DNA of 64,000 nucleotides from Pedobacter frigoris (GTDB taxonomy: Bacteria > Bacteroidota > Bacteroidia > Sphingobacteriales > Sphingobacteriaceae), in the NCBI RefSeq assembly GCF_005116445.1, contig NZ_SWBQ01000002.1:248001-312000 (forward strand), written 5' to 3'. Under the pieces are notes generated by a model, which was given only the letters and a program-made list of their open reading frames with translations, had not been told where the DNA came from and did not search any database. Of the stretch, positions 1 to 9,496 are shown in pieces. The position numbers and the translations under genes were made by a program. The number at the start of each line of letters is the position of its first letter. Positions within the stretch are counted from its first letter, which is position 1.

Positions 1-1
1 T

Positions 2-1603
2 TACCAGTCCTTATCCGAACAACTCTCCAGGTTTCCAGGATTCTTTGTACAAAGCAGAACGATGAGGCAATATCCCGATAGCATTGCCGCCCATTTCCTG
101 GGTTACATCAAAGAAGTAACACCTGACGACATTAAGAATTCCGGAGGTTATTACCGTCCCGGTGACTACAACGGAAAGATAGGTGTTGAAAAATATTATG
201 AAACATTTCTTCGCGGGGAAAGAGGTGTAGTGAATATGCTTTATAATGCGAAGAATGTACCTAAAGGTAGTTACGCTGATGGAAAATTCGACACCGCAGC
301 GGTTTCGGGAGATCAGTTGATTTCCTCCTTAGATGCACAACTACAAAAGCTAGGTGAGCAGCTGATGAGAAACAAAGTTGGTGCAATTGTAGCGATCGAA
401 CCGGCTACTGGTGAATTACTGGCGTTTGTTAGCAGCCCTAGTTATGACCCCAATTTATTGGTAGGCCGCCAATCGGGAAACAATTATATGAAGATTGTCG
501 GAGAGCCTAACAAGCCACTTACCATCCGTCCTATTAAAGGACATTATTCGCCGGGTTCCGCATTTAAGCCCCTAGATGCGCTAATTGGTTTGCAGGAAGG
601 TGTTATTGATCCAAATACGACCTTCTACTGCCCCGGATACTTTATGGCAGGCAAGCAAAAGATCAGATGTGAACATCAGGATTTTGATATTGCCTTGAGA
701 AGAGGTCTGGCCAGATCATGCAATACCTATGCCTGCTATGTTTTTCAAAAGCTGATTACTCAGAAAAAATATAAGAATCAGCGGATCGCTTATCAAGCCT
801 GGTATGAAAAAGTTAAAAAGTGGGGATTAGGATCGCCGCTGGATGTTGATTTACCGTTCGAAAGAAGCGGAACGTTATATACCGCTGAACAATATAATAA
901 GCTGTATAAAAACCGCTGGGGGTATACCAACATAATCTCCTTAGGAATTGGCCAGGGCGAAATGGCTGCCACCCCGCTTCAAATGGCCAATATAATGGCA
1001 ATCATCGCAAACAGGGGATATTATATTAAGCCCCATTTGATCAAGTCAATTGGTAAAAATCATGCCATTAAAAAAGAGTACGTAAAGAAAAACTACGTTG
1101 ATATTGAGGCAAGGCATTTTGAACCAGTCATCGATGGTATGCAGGACGCAGTAAATGCATCTTGGGGCACTGCGATTGCATCAAGGATCCCAAATATTAT
1201 CTTGTGTGGTAAAACAGGAACTGTACAGAACTCACGTGGTAAAAATCACTCTGTCTTTATTGGTTTCGCCCCAAGGGACAATCCTAAGATAGCCATTGCA
1301 GTAATAGTAGAAAATGCAGGATTTGGAAGTACCTATGCGGCTCCTATGGCAAGTTATATGGTAGAAAAATACCTTAGAGACAGCATTACAGGAAGTAGGG
1401 CACAGGAAGTAGAATGGATGAAGAAAAAAGTAATGTTACCAGACCCACCCAAACCCAAAATCAAACCCGGCACAAAGCTTACGGATTCTACAAAAAAAGA
1501 CACTACAGGTAAAGTTCCGGTTAGTCCCGCCACTCCTGTTAAGCGTGTCATTTCAGATGTAAAGCCAACTAATTTAACAAAGCAAGTAACCAGTACAAAA
1601 TGA
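2..1603 (+). CDS. mrdA: Penicillin-binding protein 2 (transpeptidase), 5' end outside window
   Basis: Class B penicillin-binding protein that crosslinks peptidoglycan during cell elongation, in the periplasm and anchored in the inner membrane. The frame is already open at base 2, and upstream residues such as FPGFFVQ, typical of PBP2, precede the first internal ATG at 62. The N-terminal membrane anchor is therefore cut off by the window edge. Numbering from that ATG, the three active-site motifs are present: S166-A-F-K169 with the nucleophilic serine, S219-C-N221, and K384-T-G386. The C-terminal tail after about residue 465 is rich in Pro, Lys and Thr and looks disordered. The stop overlaps the start of rodA by 4 bp, the standard PBP2-RodA pairing, so the two are co-translated. 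Confidence 0.95.
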   Translation, partial: YQSLSEQLSRFPGFFVQSRTMRQYPDSIAAHFLGYIKEVTPDDIKNSGGYYRPGDYNGKIGVEKYYETFLRGERGVVNMLYNAKNVPKGSYADGKFDTAAVSGDQLISSLDAQLQKLGEQLMRNKVGAIVAIEPATGELLAFVSSPSYDPNLLVGRQSGNNYMKIVGEPNKPLTIRPIKGHYSPGSAFKPLDALIGLQEGVIDPNTTFYCPGYFMAGKQKIRCEHQDFDIALRRGLARSCNTYACYVFQKLITQKKYKNQRIAYQAWYEKVKKWGLGSPLDVDLPFERSGTLYTAEQYNKLYKNRWGYTNIISLGIGQGEMAATPLQMANIMAIIANRGYYIKPHLIKSIGKNHAIKKEYVKKNYVDIEARHFEPVIDGMQDAVNASWGTAIASRIPNIILCGKTGTVQNSRGKNHSVFIGFAPRDNPKIAIAVIVENAGFGSTYAAPMASYMVEKYLRDSITGSRAQEVEWMKKKVMLPDPPKPKIKPGTKLTDSTKKDTTGKVPVSPATPVKRVISDVKPTNLTKQVTSTK

Positions 1604-2868
1604 ACAATCAGCAAGGAAACCGTTTCTTCTTTAATGTAGATTGGATCACCATTCTGATTTACATGGCACTTTGTACCATTGGCTTTGTGAATATTTACGC
1701 TTCTTTATACAATGAGGCAAATACGTCGATGTTCAACTTTTCAACTGATTCAGGAAAACAGCTGATTTTTATACTCGCCGGACTTGTTCTTGGATTTTCC
1801 ATATTGTTATTTGACGCCAAGTTTTTCAGTGTCTTCTCTCCCATTGTTTATGGCGTAACAATGTTTTTGCTTATTGTGGTGCTTTTTGTCGGGAAAAAAA
1901 TCGGTGGAAACCAAGCCTGGATACCTCTCCCGGGTGGTTTTAGATTGCAGCCTTCGGAGTTTGCAAAATTTGGAACGGCACTGCTACTTGCTAGATACAT
2001 CAGTAACTTTAATCCAAAGTTCAGAGATTTTAAATCGATTGCCTTTGCTGCACTCATTATAGGGATCCCACTTCTTTTGATCATGTTACAGCCAGATACA
2101 GGTTCTGCATTGGTATTCCTCGCTTTTATGTTTCCGATGTACAGGGAGGGCCTGTCGGGCTATTTTCTGTTGATCTTCCTGGGAATGATAGTATTGTTCG
2201 TTGCCGATTTCCTGGTTCCTATGTCTGTCCTCGTTCCGGTGATACTGGCAATTGGCGGGATATTCATTTATCAGAACAGGCGCAAGCAAAAGATCATGTT
2301 CTCTGCCATTGCAGTTACAGTAATAGCGATCGCTTATTTGTTTGTGGTGAAACTGGCCTATGATAAAGTATTAAAACCTCATCAAAGGAACCGTATAGAA
2401 GTGATGCTGGGATTGAAACTGGATCCAAAAGGTGTAGCCTATAATGTGATCCAGTCTAAGATTGCCATTGGCTCCGGACAGCTTACAGGCCGTGGCTTCC
2501 TGCAAAACACACAGGCCAAATATGGTTATGTGCCCGCAAAAAGTACCGACTTTATTTTCTCTACCATTGGTGAAGAATGGGGATTTATAGGTTCATTTAC
2601 CGTCATCGGGTTGTACCTGTTCTTGTTGATTAGATTGGTCAATCTTGCCGAGCGACAGCGATCTTCTTTTTCACGCGTATACGGCTATTGCGTGGCCTGT
2701 ATACTATTCTTCCACGTATTCATTAATATTGGCATGGCGATCGGTATTGTGCCCGTTATCGGCATTCCATTGCCATTTATCAGTTATGGAGGATCTTCAT
2801 TGTGGAGCTTTACCATACTCTTGTTTATATTTCTGAAACTGGATTCTAACCGGATGGGCTTTATTTAA
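1600..2868 (+). CDS. rodA: RodA, SEDS peptidoglycan glycosyltransferase
   Basis: SEDS-family integral membrane protein of 422 residues that polymerises glycan strands for the lateral wall together with PBP2. Many hydrophobic segments run through the whole chain. The C-terminal family signature is clear: a PLPFISYGGSS stretch near residue 395, preceded by the GxAxGxxPVxGIPLP segment. The start overlaps the PBP2 stop by 4 bp (ATGA), so translation is coupled. RodA is preferred over FtsW because of the mrdA neighbour and the absence of division genes nearby. The length is normal for Bacteroidota RodA, which often carry a longer central loop. Confidence 0.95.
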   Translation: MNNQQGNRFFFNVDWITILIYMALCTIGFVNIYASLYNEANTSMFNFSTDSGKQLIFILAGLVLGFSILLFDAKFFSVFSPIVYGVTMFLLIVVLFVGKKIGGNQAWIPLPGGFRLQPSEFAKFGTALLLARYISNFNPKFRDFKSIAFAALIIGIPLLLIMLQPDTGSALVFLAFMFPMYREGLSGYFLLIFLGMIVLFVADFLVPMSVLVPVILAIGGIFIYQNRRKQKIMFSAIAVTVIAIAYLFVVKLAYDKVLKPHQRNRIEVMLGLKLDPKGVAYNVIQSKIAIGSGQLTGRGFLQNTQAKYGYVPAKSTDFIFSTIGEEWGFIGSFTVIGLYLFLLIRLVNLAERQRSSFSRVYGYCVACILFFHVFINIGMAIGIVPVIGIPLPFISYGGSSLWSFTILLFIFLKLDSNRMGFI

Positions 2869-2873
2869 GGAAG

Positions 2874-2910
2874 CTGAGATTTCACCCCAAATAGCCTGAA
2901 ATCTCACCCC
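2874..2910 (+). promoter_or_regulatory. Tandem 15-nt direct repeat, candidate HTCS operator (site A)
   Basis: Two units, CTGAGATTTCACCCC at 2874-2888 and CTGAAATCTCACCCC at 2896-2910, have a 7-bp spacer and a period of 22 bp. The same arrangement (unit, 7-bp spacer, unit, ending in CCCC towards the gene) occurs on the minus strand at 18908-18944 ahead of the PUL 1 operon. It lies 51 bp before the GH16 start and just upstream of a Bacteroidota-type -7 box. Binding by the HTCS is inferred. The stretch also contains a 10-bp inverted repeat (2875-2884 and 2897-2906), but no T-run follows, so a terminator is unlikely. Confidence 0.6.
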
Positions 2911-2930
2911 TTCCAAACGGAGACTGTTGA

Positions 2931-2938
2931 TATATTTG
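2931..2938 (+). promoter_or_regulatory. Bacteroidota-type -7 promoter element for the GH16 gene
   Basis: TATATTTG matches the Bacteroidota sigma-ABfr -7 consensus TAnnTTTG exactly. It sits 23 bp upstream of the GH16 ATG and 20 bp downstream of the tandem repeat. No good -33 TTG box is seen, which fits an activator-dependent promoter. Confidence 0.5.
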
Positions 2939-2961
2939 AATACAACCCAAACCACATCAAT

Positions 2962-3789
2962 ATGAGAGCCATAAACAAAACACTGATACTAACGGGACTA
3001 TCTATAGTATTTATTACTTCGATAGCCTGTAAGAAAAGTAAAGCTGTAAAACAAGAACCGATTGAAGAGAAACCAGCAGTTACAGATTACAGGCCTGCCC
3101 ATATCATTAAAGACTATAATCTCTTTTGGCAGGATGAATTTAATGGCAGTACATTAGACCTCACAAAATGGAAATATAGGGCAGAGGGTTCTGTAAGGCA
3201 ACACGCAACCGTTTCCAGGAACACCATTTCCCTGGATGGGAAAGGCAATCTGCTCATCAAGGTCACTAAAGACGAATCAGGGAAGTATTATGTAGGCCAG
3301 ACCACTACTGACGGTCTGTTTTCTACCCGCTATGGGTATTTCGAATGTCGTGCAAAAATGAATAGCAGTATCGGGCCACACGTTGCCTTCTGGCTGCAAT
3401 CGAATACCATGGGAACCACAACAAATGATCCTGCCAACAATGGTGTAGAGATAGACATCTTTGAATACCACCGTAAAACACCGGATAAAATAAACCATAA
3501 CCTGCATTGGGATGGCTATGGGACTGCTCATAAAACCAAGGAAACTGTAGTGGCTGCAAAAAATATAGACGACGGACAGTTCCATACGTTTGCATTAGAG
3601 TGGACTGAAACGCAATACGTCTTCTATGTAGATGGAATAGAAACATGGCGCACCACTGAGGCGATCTCAAAAATACCGGAATATATTATCTTAAGTACAG
3701 AGTTGACCGGCTATGGAGGCACTCCTTCCTTAGGGACTTATCCCGATCAGATCACCTTTGATTATGTACGTGTGTACAAACCGAAATGA
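2962..3789 (+). CDS. GH16 family glycoside hydrolase, lipoprotein
   Basis: Predicted endo-acting beta-glycanase of family GH16 (laminarinase/agarase-like fold), 275 residues. A short lipoprotein signal ends at C23 (SIAC followed by Lys-rich residues), so the mature protein is lipid-anchored and probably on the cell surface. The GH16 catalytic signature is intact: E163-I-D165-I-F-E168, with E163 the nucleophile and E168 the acid/base. The fold begins near residue 55 with a WQDEFNG motif typical of the family. The exact substrate (beta-1,3-glucan, galactan or other) cannot be read from the sequence. The gene stands apart from the SusC/D operon but shares its tandem-repeat operator, so it is probably part of the same regulon. 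Confidence 0.88.
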   Translation: MRAINKTLILTGLSIVFITSIACKKSKAVKQEPIEEKPAVTDYRPAHIIKDYNLFWQDEFNGSTLDLTKWKYRAEGSVRQHATVSRNTISLDGKGNLLIKVTKDESGKYYVGQTTTDGLFSTRYGYFECRAKMNSSIGPHVAFWLQSNTMGTTTNDPANNGVEIDIFEYHRKTPDKINHNLHWDGYGTAHKTKETVVAAKNIDDGQFHTFALEWTETQYVFYVDGIETWRTTEAISKIPEYIILSTELTGYGGTPSLGTYPDQITFDYVRVYKPK

Positions 3790-3792
3790 GAA

Positions 3793-4875
3793 TTAGCTCT
3801 CTGGAAAACGCTGCTTTAATAAATCATAGAACTTATCGACGGTAGCCTGCTTTGCCTCCCAGTTGTTCTTTTGTGCATAGTTATTCTTCAAAAATGTGTC
3901 AGCCGTTTTCAGGTCAGGCATTTTATTGATCAGGTCTATCGCCTCAGAATAAGCGAGGTTATAACCATTGAAGAGGTCTTTTATGTAAAGTAGCTTTTCA
4001 TTCAGATTGATTGCCCCTTTCAAATCTGCAATCGTTGGCTTCATAGCATTTTCATCATTGATACCGGGTGCATGAGAACTGCCATTTTTAGCCGCAAGAA
4101 GATCATTTAAGGTAGGTCGTACCGCCGCTACGACCGGCTGAACGATCTTCTCTTCAACTTTATCAATAACGGGAGCCTCAACACGAACCCGAGGCACCTC
4201 TTTTTCTTCTACTTTATCAGCTGCAAATGCAGGCTGAGAAGACATTAAAAACGGCTCTGGGGCCATCTCTCCCTCTTCTTCCTCCTCTGCAGGAGCTGCT
4301 TCTTTTACGTTCTGCTTATGAGCAATAATTTGCTGCTCCTCGTCACTAAGCGGACGGTTAAATATCTCTACTACTGATTTTTTCTCTTCAAATTCGAACT
4401 TATCAGTTTCAGGTTCTTCGTTTAAAATAAATTTAAATGTGGGGGTGGTATTGTCCAGCGGCTGAACATCTTCCTGTTGAAGTTCTTCCCTTTCAATCTG
4501 TTCAAATGCAGGAGCCTCGACAGCAGCAATCACCTCTTCAGGTTGCTCTGCCTCCTCCTCTGCAAATTCATCCAGGTTGGTGATCGTCTCTTCTTCAATT
4601 CTTAAAGGCTCCTCATAAACCCGGGCTATTTCCTGTTGTACCGGTACGGCTTCAATTTTCGACTCCTCATGAGCAGGCAGTTCCTTTAAAGCCTTGTTGT
4701 TGTTTATTTTTCTTACAATCTGGACATGATCAGATAAAAAGTTAGCGTTTGCCAGAAAAAGCTCCAGCTCCAACTCATTAAGCTGTTGTGGATTCTGAGC
4801 TAAAAAATCGTACTGATCCTGCAGTTCGTTTAGTATCTGTCCTATCTTTTTAAAAATATCCTCTTGGTTCATCAT
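3793..4875 (-). CDS. Conserved acidic protein of unknown function
   Basis: I do not recognise a named family. The 360 residues fall into three parts: an N-terminal helical segment (about 1-65) starting MMNQEDIF, a long low-complexity middle (about 70-270) dominated by Glu, Ala, Pro and Val that looks disordered, and a helical C-terminal domain (about 275-360) beginning near TIADLKGAINLNEKLLYIKD. No signal peptide or membrane segment is seen, so it is probably cytoplasmic. Its stop lies 3 bp from the GH16 stop on the other strand. Its start faces tdk across 99 bp. Either of the two initial Met codons (4875 or 4872) could be used. The domain layout resembles an adaptor or scaffold, but that is only an impression. 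Confidence 0.75.
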   Translation of the reverse strand: MMNQEDIFKKIGQILNELQDQYDFLAQNPQQLNELELELFLANANFLSDHVQIVRKINNNKALKELPAHEESKIEAVPVQQEIARVYEEPLRIEEETITNLDEFAEEEAEQPEEVIAAVEAPAFEQIEREELQQEDVQPLDNTTPTFKFILNEEPETDKFEFEEKKSVVEIFNRPLSDEEQQIIAHKQNVKEAAPAEEEEEGEMAPEPFLMSSQPAFAADKVEEKEVPRVRVEAPVIDKVEEKIVQPVVAAVRPTLNDLLAAKNGSSHAPGINDENAMKPTIADLKGAINLNEKLLYIKDLFNGYNLAYSEAIDLINKMPDLKTADTFLKNNYAQKNNWEAKQATVDKFYDLLKQRFPES

Positions 4876-4974
4876 AGTTTAATAACGGGAAAATTGACTT
4901 TTTATGTTGGTAACTTAACACTCAAAAGTACTACAAAATTCTGATATTAGCTCCCTTAAAGTACCACAGTACAC

Positions 4975-5568
4975 ATGTTATTCAGCGAACAAAATTACAG
5001 AAGAGGAGAATTTTGCGGCAGCATAGAAGTAATTTGCGGCTCTATGTTCTCGGGCAAAACGGAAGAATTACTGAGAAGATTGAGAAGGGCACAGATCGCG
5101 AAGCTGAAAGTCGAAATTTTTAAACCCAAAACCGATACCAGGTATGATGAGCATGCCGTAGTATCCCACGACCTGAATTCTATTCAGTCTACCCCGGTGG
5201 AAACCTCCTCATCGATTTTACTATTAAATGCTGATACTCAGGTAGTGGGTATAGATGAGGCACAATTTTTTGATGAAGACCTGCCTGAAGTTTGCAATAA
5301 ACTTGCTCAGAAAGGAATCAGGGTTATTGTAGCCGGTTTGGATATGGATTTTCGAGGTAATCCTTTCGGCCCCATCCCTGCGTTGATGGCCATAGCAGAA
5401 CTCGTAACCAAAGTAAATGCTGTTTGCGTACGCTGCGGTAGTCCGGCGATGTATTCATTTCGCACAGCTGCCAGCGAGGCCAAAGTATTACTCGGCGAAA
5501 AGGATAGCTATGAACCCCGCTGCAGACGTTGCTTTCATTTAAGTGACAGTGCAATAAACTTAAACTAA
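4975..5568 (+). CDS. tdk: Thymidine kinase (type II)
   Basis: Phosphorylates thymidine to dTMP with ATP in the salvage pathway. The protein is 197 residues, normal for the small tetrameric TK1-like family. The Walker A loop is G22-SMFSG-K28-T29. The D94-E95-A-Q-F-F motif carries the catalytic glutamate E95. Two Cys pairs (VRCG near 150 and CRRC near 184) form the structural zinc site. It is transcribed divergently from the acidic protein at 3793-4875. Its stop is 8 bp from the convergent GH2 stop, with a 16-nt palindrome at 5569-5584 between and across the two ends. Confidence 0.96.
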   Translation: MLFSEQNYRRGEFCGSIEVICGSMFSGKTEELLRRLRRAQIAKLKVEIFKPKTDTRYDEHAVVSHDLNSIQSTPVETSSSILLLNADTQVVGIDEAQFFDEDLPEVCNKLAQKGIRVIVAGLDMDFRGNPFGPIPALMAIAELVTKVNAVCVRCGSPAMYSFRTAASEAKVLLGEKDSYEPRCRRCFHLSDSAINLN

Positions 5569-5576
5569 CACCTTAA

Positions 5577-7640
5577 TTAAGGTGCCGGTTGTTTTAAGGT
5601 CCATTCACAAGTATCTTCCAGCCATTTTCCTTTCACCTTAGACTTTACCAGGATGGTATTCTTGCCCGGCTTCAGTAATACATTCTCCCACAGTATGGTA
5701 TTGAGGTCATTTTTCTCTTTTTTACCGTATTCCTTTCCATTCACCCAGAGCTCTGCATTTTGAACGTTGGCAAAAACCTTAACACTTGCGGCAGGCTTTG
5801 TCCGCTCTGTATTTCTTCGCTCTGCGATATACAGCATTGGTTCGGGATTCCAGTTTGCTTTATAAAAATAGAAGGCATCCTTTTTAATTGAACGGTCGTA
5901 AGTAACCAGACCTTTATCATTGATAGCGTCATGATCACCTTCTGTTCTTATAGATGACCCAAAATCGGCAAGAACCCAAATGAACTTACCCCAGATGAAT
6001 GGTCTCTTCTTAAATTCTGCCCAATGCTTTTCATGAAATGCGGTCTGCCATTCTTCAGGATGAAACCTTCCTTTTGGAGAAGGCTTTTCCAATCCCTCTG
6101 TGTGTTTAAAAGGACTTGCCCCGGCGCCATATTCACTGACCGAAATGGGTTTATCCGGTATAGTTTGATGTACTTCATCTGCCCATGCGCCTACCTCATC
6201 GAAGTCTCCACCATACCAGCCAAAGTACTGGTTCCAGCCCATCAGGTCAGTCAGGTCTTTAAACTCATTGGCGCCCAGATTGGAAGCTAATGTAGTGAGG
6301 CGACTTGGATCTTCCTTTTTTGCGAGGGCATTGAGCTCCCTGATAAATGGTTGAGGGTCGTCATAGTTTAGTTTCAATTCATTAAACATCCCCCAGAAAC
6401 AAATAGAAGGATGGTTATAATTTTGCCTGATCAGTTCGATCAGCATGGTTCTGATGTTATTTTCCAGATTTGGATTTTTCATGTATCCCGCTCCCGTATA
6501 ACCGCCGGGACCTACAAATGGGATCTCTGACCAGAGCACGATACCATTCTGGTCACACAGGTCATAAAAATGCCGGTTTTGAGGATAATGGGTTAAGCGT
6601 CCAGCAGTGGCACCCAATTCTTTGATGAGATTCATGTCATTGTCATGATCAGCATTTGTAAGCGCTGAGCCCTTTCCCGACACATCCTCATGCCTTCCGA
6701 CACCATATAAATCCAGGTATTTGCCGTTTAAGAAGAAGCCTTTGTCGGGATCGACATGAAAATACCGAAGCCCCAAAGGCTGGGAGATCTGGTCGATCAC
6801 TTTATTATCCTTTAATAAAAGAACCTCAGCGGTATAGAGATAGGGATCAGATTTGGCATTCCACAAATGCGGCTTTATGATCTTAAAAGGCTGTTTGACC
6901 TCATTTGTATTGACATCACTGATGATACTCAGCGACGAGGAAACGATTTTTTTATTCTGATCATAGATGGTCGTTTTCAACGACAATCCGTTTCCGTTCT
7001 TTAGTGAAAGTTTACTGGAAACTTCTATTTCCGCTGATTGATCCGAGACTGCCTTCTGGCTAACATATACTCCTGAAGATCCGTAATCCAATGGCGTGAT
7101 GCAATCCTGATCGGTGATGATCAAAGAAGCAGGGCGATGAATACCCCCATAAAGATTAAAATCACCATGCAGAGGGATCACATCCAGGCGGTAGGCATTA
7201 CTTACCTGCACTGTTATTGAATTGCTTCCGGGTTTTACATAATTGGTGACCTCCAGGCAAAAGCCTGTGTATCCGCCATAGTGCTCCCCCACAAATTTAT
7301 TGTTCACCAATATGGTGGCTACGCTGTTCACTCCTTCAAAGTAGAGGAAAAGCCGTTTACCTTTCCATTCTGGTTTTACCTCCAGCGTATTTTCATAAAT
7401 GGCTGATGTCCGGTTATAATCTGCCACACCCTTTAATGTTTCCTGCGCATTCCAGGTGTGTGGCAGATTTACTTTTTCCTTTTTAATATTCTGTTCAAAA
7501 TTATACGTAAAGTAAAATTGCCAGTCGCTGTTTAAAGAAATGGATTGTCGGCCTGGATCAATCGGTGCTGCTGTTGCTTTTAGACTAAAAGCAAGGCTAA
7601 AAATAATAAGGGATCTGGTAATGATACTTTTAATATGCAT
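5577..7640 (-). CDS. GH2 family glycoside hydrolase (beta-galactosidase-like)
   Basis: Exo-acting retaining glycosidase, 687 residues, with a signal peptide of about 24 residues (ending near KATAA), so periplasmic or secreted. Order: sugar-binding beta-sandwich (about 30-180, with NLPHTWNA), immunoglobulin-like domain (about 180-300), then the TIM barrel. The catalytic residues are visible: acid/base E421 in MFNEL and nucleophile E503 in SEYG. A C-terminal domain of about 80 residues follows. Activity could be beta-galactosidase, beta-glucuronidase or beta-mannosidase; the family does not decide this. It is the last gene of the PUL 1 operon, 91 bp after SusD, with a strong hairpin in the gap that may lower its expression. 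Confidence 0.88.
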   Translation of the reverse strand: MHIKSIITRSLIIFSLAFSLKATAAPIDPGRQSISLNSDWQFYFTYNFEQNIKKEKVNLPHTWNAQETLKGVADYNRTSAIYENTLEVKPEWKGKRLFLYFEGVNSVATILVNNKFVGEHYGGYTGFCLEVTNYVKPGSNSITVQVSNAYRLDVIPLHGDFNLYGGIHRPASLIITDQDCITPLDYGSSGVYVSQKAVSDQSAEIEVSSKLSLKNGNGLSLKTTIYDQNKKIVSSSLSIISDVNTNEVKQPFKIIKPHLWNAKSDPYLYTAEVLLLKDNKVIDQISQPLGLRYFHVDPDKGFFLNGKYLDLYGVGRHEDVSGKGSALTNADHDNDMNLIKELGATAGRLTHYPQNRHFYDLCDQNGIVLWSEIPFVGPGGYTGAGYMKNPNLENNIRTMLIELIRQNYNHPSICFWGMFNELKLNYDDPQPFIRELNALAKKEDPSRLTTLASNLGANEFKDLTDLMGWNQYFGWYGGDFDEVGAWADEVHQTIPDKPISVSEYGAGASPFKHTEGLEKPSPKGRFHPEEWQTAFHEKHWAEFKKRPFIWGKFIWVLADFGSSIRTEGDHDAINDKGLVTYDRSIKKDAFYFYKANWNPEPMLYIAERRNTERTKPAASVKVFANVQNAELWVNGKEYGKKEKNDLNTILWENVLLKPGKNTILVKSKVKGKWLEDTCEWTLKQPAP

Positions 7641-7682
7641 GGTATAAAATTGTTCTTTCTTGTATTTTAATTATTAAAAGCA

Positions 7683-7705
7683 GAGGATGTCTTTCAGACA
7701 TCCTC
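7683..7705 (-). terminator. Perfect 10-bp hairpin between susD and GH2
   Basis: GAGGATGTCT and AGACATCCTC pair perfectly around a 3-nt loop. On the minus strand the hairpin is followed by TGCTTTTAATAA, a weak U-rich tract. It lies between the SusD stop (7732) and the GH2 start (7640). It could be a partial terminator or an mRNA stabiliser for the susCD part of the transcript. Confidence 0.55.
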
Positions 7706-7731
7706 ATACCTTTCTACTAACTAACCATATC

Positions 7732-9486
7732 TTACCAGCCAGGGTTTTGTACCAGCGCCGGACTTCTTCCTATCTCTAAACTTGTGATTGGGAACAAGTA
7801 AAATCTTTTATTGAACAGGTAATTGTACCTGATTACTGTAGAATAGTTAAAGGTTCCATTGGCATTTTTTGTGATGTAAGTGGCCTCCGCAGGGTAATTC
7901 AATTCTACCTCTGCTGTTTTCCAGCGGCGTACATCCCACATGCGGTGCTCTTCAAAGGCAAGTTCAATTTTATACTCGTCCTGAATTACTTTTCTCATTT
8001 CCTCAGTAGTCATGTTAGGTTTCAGACCATAGCTGTCATCAACACCTGCATCGATGCCAGCCCTGACACGGATTTGCTTTAAAGCATCATAAACATCGGA
8101 AACAGGTCCTGAGTATTCATTTTTAGCTTCTGCATATCCAAGCAATATCTCGGCATAGCGCAGCAATGGCCAGCATCTTTCAGTTTGTCCCGTACCATCC
8201 TCATTCAGCATTTTGCGGATAAAGTATCCGGTAGCCACCCCACCGGATGCAGGCATGGCATCAGCAGTAGTTGCGCCTACATGTGTCCATATTTTAACTT
8301 TTGCATTGCTGGTATTGAACCAGTCGGCGCCATTGTAAATGATACTGTTATAAAATCTTGGATCACGGTTGCTATACGGATTTGCCGGATCATATAGTGA
8401 ATTAGGGTCATCAATCGGCAGTCCGTTTTTCATGAAATACGACCTTACCATGCGTTCTGTAGGTACAGCACGGTAACCATCACCTAGCGATGGAACACGC
8501 AGCCAGCTTTCAAGTGTGGTATTTCTTCCTTCCATTTTCGCAAGAATATACTCCATATTGTACCTGATCTGGAAGGTTCTGTAATAACCGTATCCTTTGC
8601 GCGTAGTATTGTCTACGTACAATTGATAAATACCCAGGTTTTTAACAGCTTCCATAGCCTGCAAAGCTTTGTTCCATCTTTCCTTATCATAGGTGGGATA
8701 AGAGGTAAGCGCTTTTAGCACAGGGTCTGTCGATGTAGAACCACCGTTGAATAACGGACTTGCAGCGTACAACAACATACGGGCCTTTACTGCCAATGCA
8801 GCTCCTTTAGTTGCCTTGCCGTAATCCTCTGCCAGCTGGGTTTCTACCGGCGGCAGATCCTGTGCGGCAGCGTCAAGTTCTGAGGTGATGTAATTCACAC
8901 ATTCCTCAAAAGTATTCCTGGGAATATCAATTTCATCGGCAATATCAAATACCTTATCCCCTATCAAAGGCATTCCTCCATAGGTACGCACCAGCAAAAA
9001 GTAGTACCAGGCTCTTAAAAATCTTGCCTGCGCGATCATGTATTTTTTTCTAGGCGCAGAGATTGGACTCTCGTTGATACGGCTCATCAGCAGGTTAGAC
9101 CTACGGATATTTTGCCACGGCACATTCCAGTTCTCTACTACTCCGGCGACAACTACTTCTGCCGTTAAATTCCCAAGGGCCATCAATGGAGCTGTGTTTT
9201 GAGCGCCATTGTAACGCTGAGGGCTTGCCTCATTACCAGTGACCATATGTCCTCCGGCTGCATACCTGGATAAGCCCTGGTATCCATCGCTCATCTGAAA
9301 GGTAAAACCGATATCATAATAAATCCTGTGCAAAAAGTTAACTGTATTTGCACTGTCTTGAAATACTGCATCCGCAGTAAGGTCATTAGATACTTTAGGA
9401 TCTAGATAATCATCCCCTTTTTTACAAGCATATAGCATAACTACTGCTACTGCCAATAATGCTATTTTTTGAATATTTCTTTTCAT
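7732..9486 (-). CDS. SusD/RagB-type outer-membrane glycan-binding lipoprotein (PUL 1, second pair)
   Basis: Surface lipoprotein that captures oligosaccharide and forms the lid of the SusC channel. I place the start at 9486 (MKRNIQKIALL) rather than the in-frame ATG at 9510, because the former gives a proper lipoprotein signal (LYACKKG) and a 10-bp gap after the SusC stop instead of an overlap. About 584 residues. SusD features are visible: the tetratricopeptide-like N-terminal half (ARFLRAWYYFLLVRTYGGMPL), the RYAEILLGYAEAKNE motif and the AFEEHRMWDVRRWK motif near the C-terminus, which ends in NPGW. It pairs with the SusC directly upstream. Confidence 0.93.
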   Translation of the reverse strand: MKRNIQKIALLAVAVVMLYACKKGDDYLDPKVSNDLTADAVFQDSANTVNFLHRIYYDIGFTFQMSDGYQGLSRYAAGGHMVTGNEASPQRYNGAQNTAPLMALGNLTAEVVVAGVVENWNVPWQNIRRSNLLMSRINESPISAPRKKYMIAQARFLRAWYYFLLVRTYGGMPLIGDKVFDIADEIDIPRNTFEECVNYITSELDAAAQDLPPVETQLAEDYGKATKGAALAVKARMLLYAASPLFNGGSTSTDPVLKALTSYPTYDKERWNKALQAMEAVKNLGIYQLYVDNTTRKGYGYYRTFQIRYNMEYILAKMEGRNTTLESWLRVPSLGDGYRAVPTERMVRSYFMKNGLPIDDPNSLYDPANPYSNRDPRFYNSIIYNGADWFNTSNAKVKIWTHVGATTADAMPASGGVATGYFIRKMLNEDGTGQTERCWPLLRYAEILLGYAEAKNEYSGPVSDVYDALKQIRVRAGIDAGVDDSYGLKPNMTTEEMRKVIQDEYKIELAFEEHRMWDVRRWKTAEVELNYPAEATYITKNANGTFNYSTVIRYNYLFNKRFYLFPITSLEIGRSPALVQNPGW

Positions 9487-9496
9487 GACGATCTGA

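Noticed and set aside
2875..2906. 10-bp inverted repeat after rodA, considered as terminator
   Set aside because: No T-run follows, and the sequence is better explained as two direct-repeat operator units that happen to be partly self-complementary.
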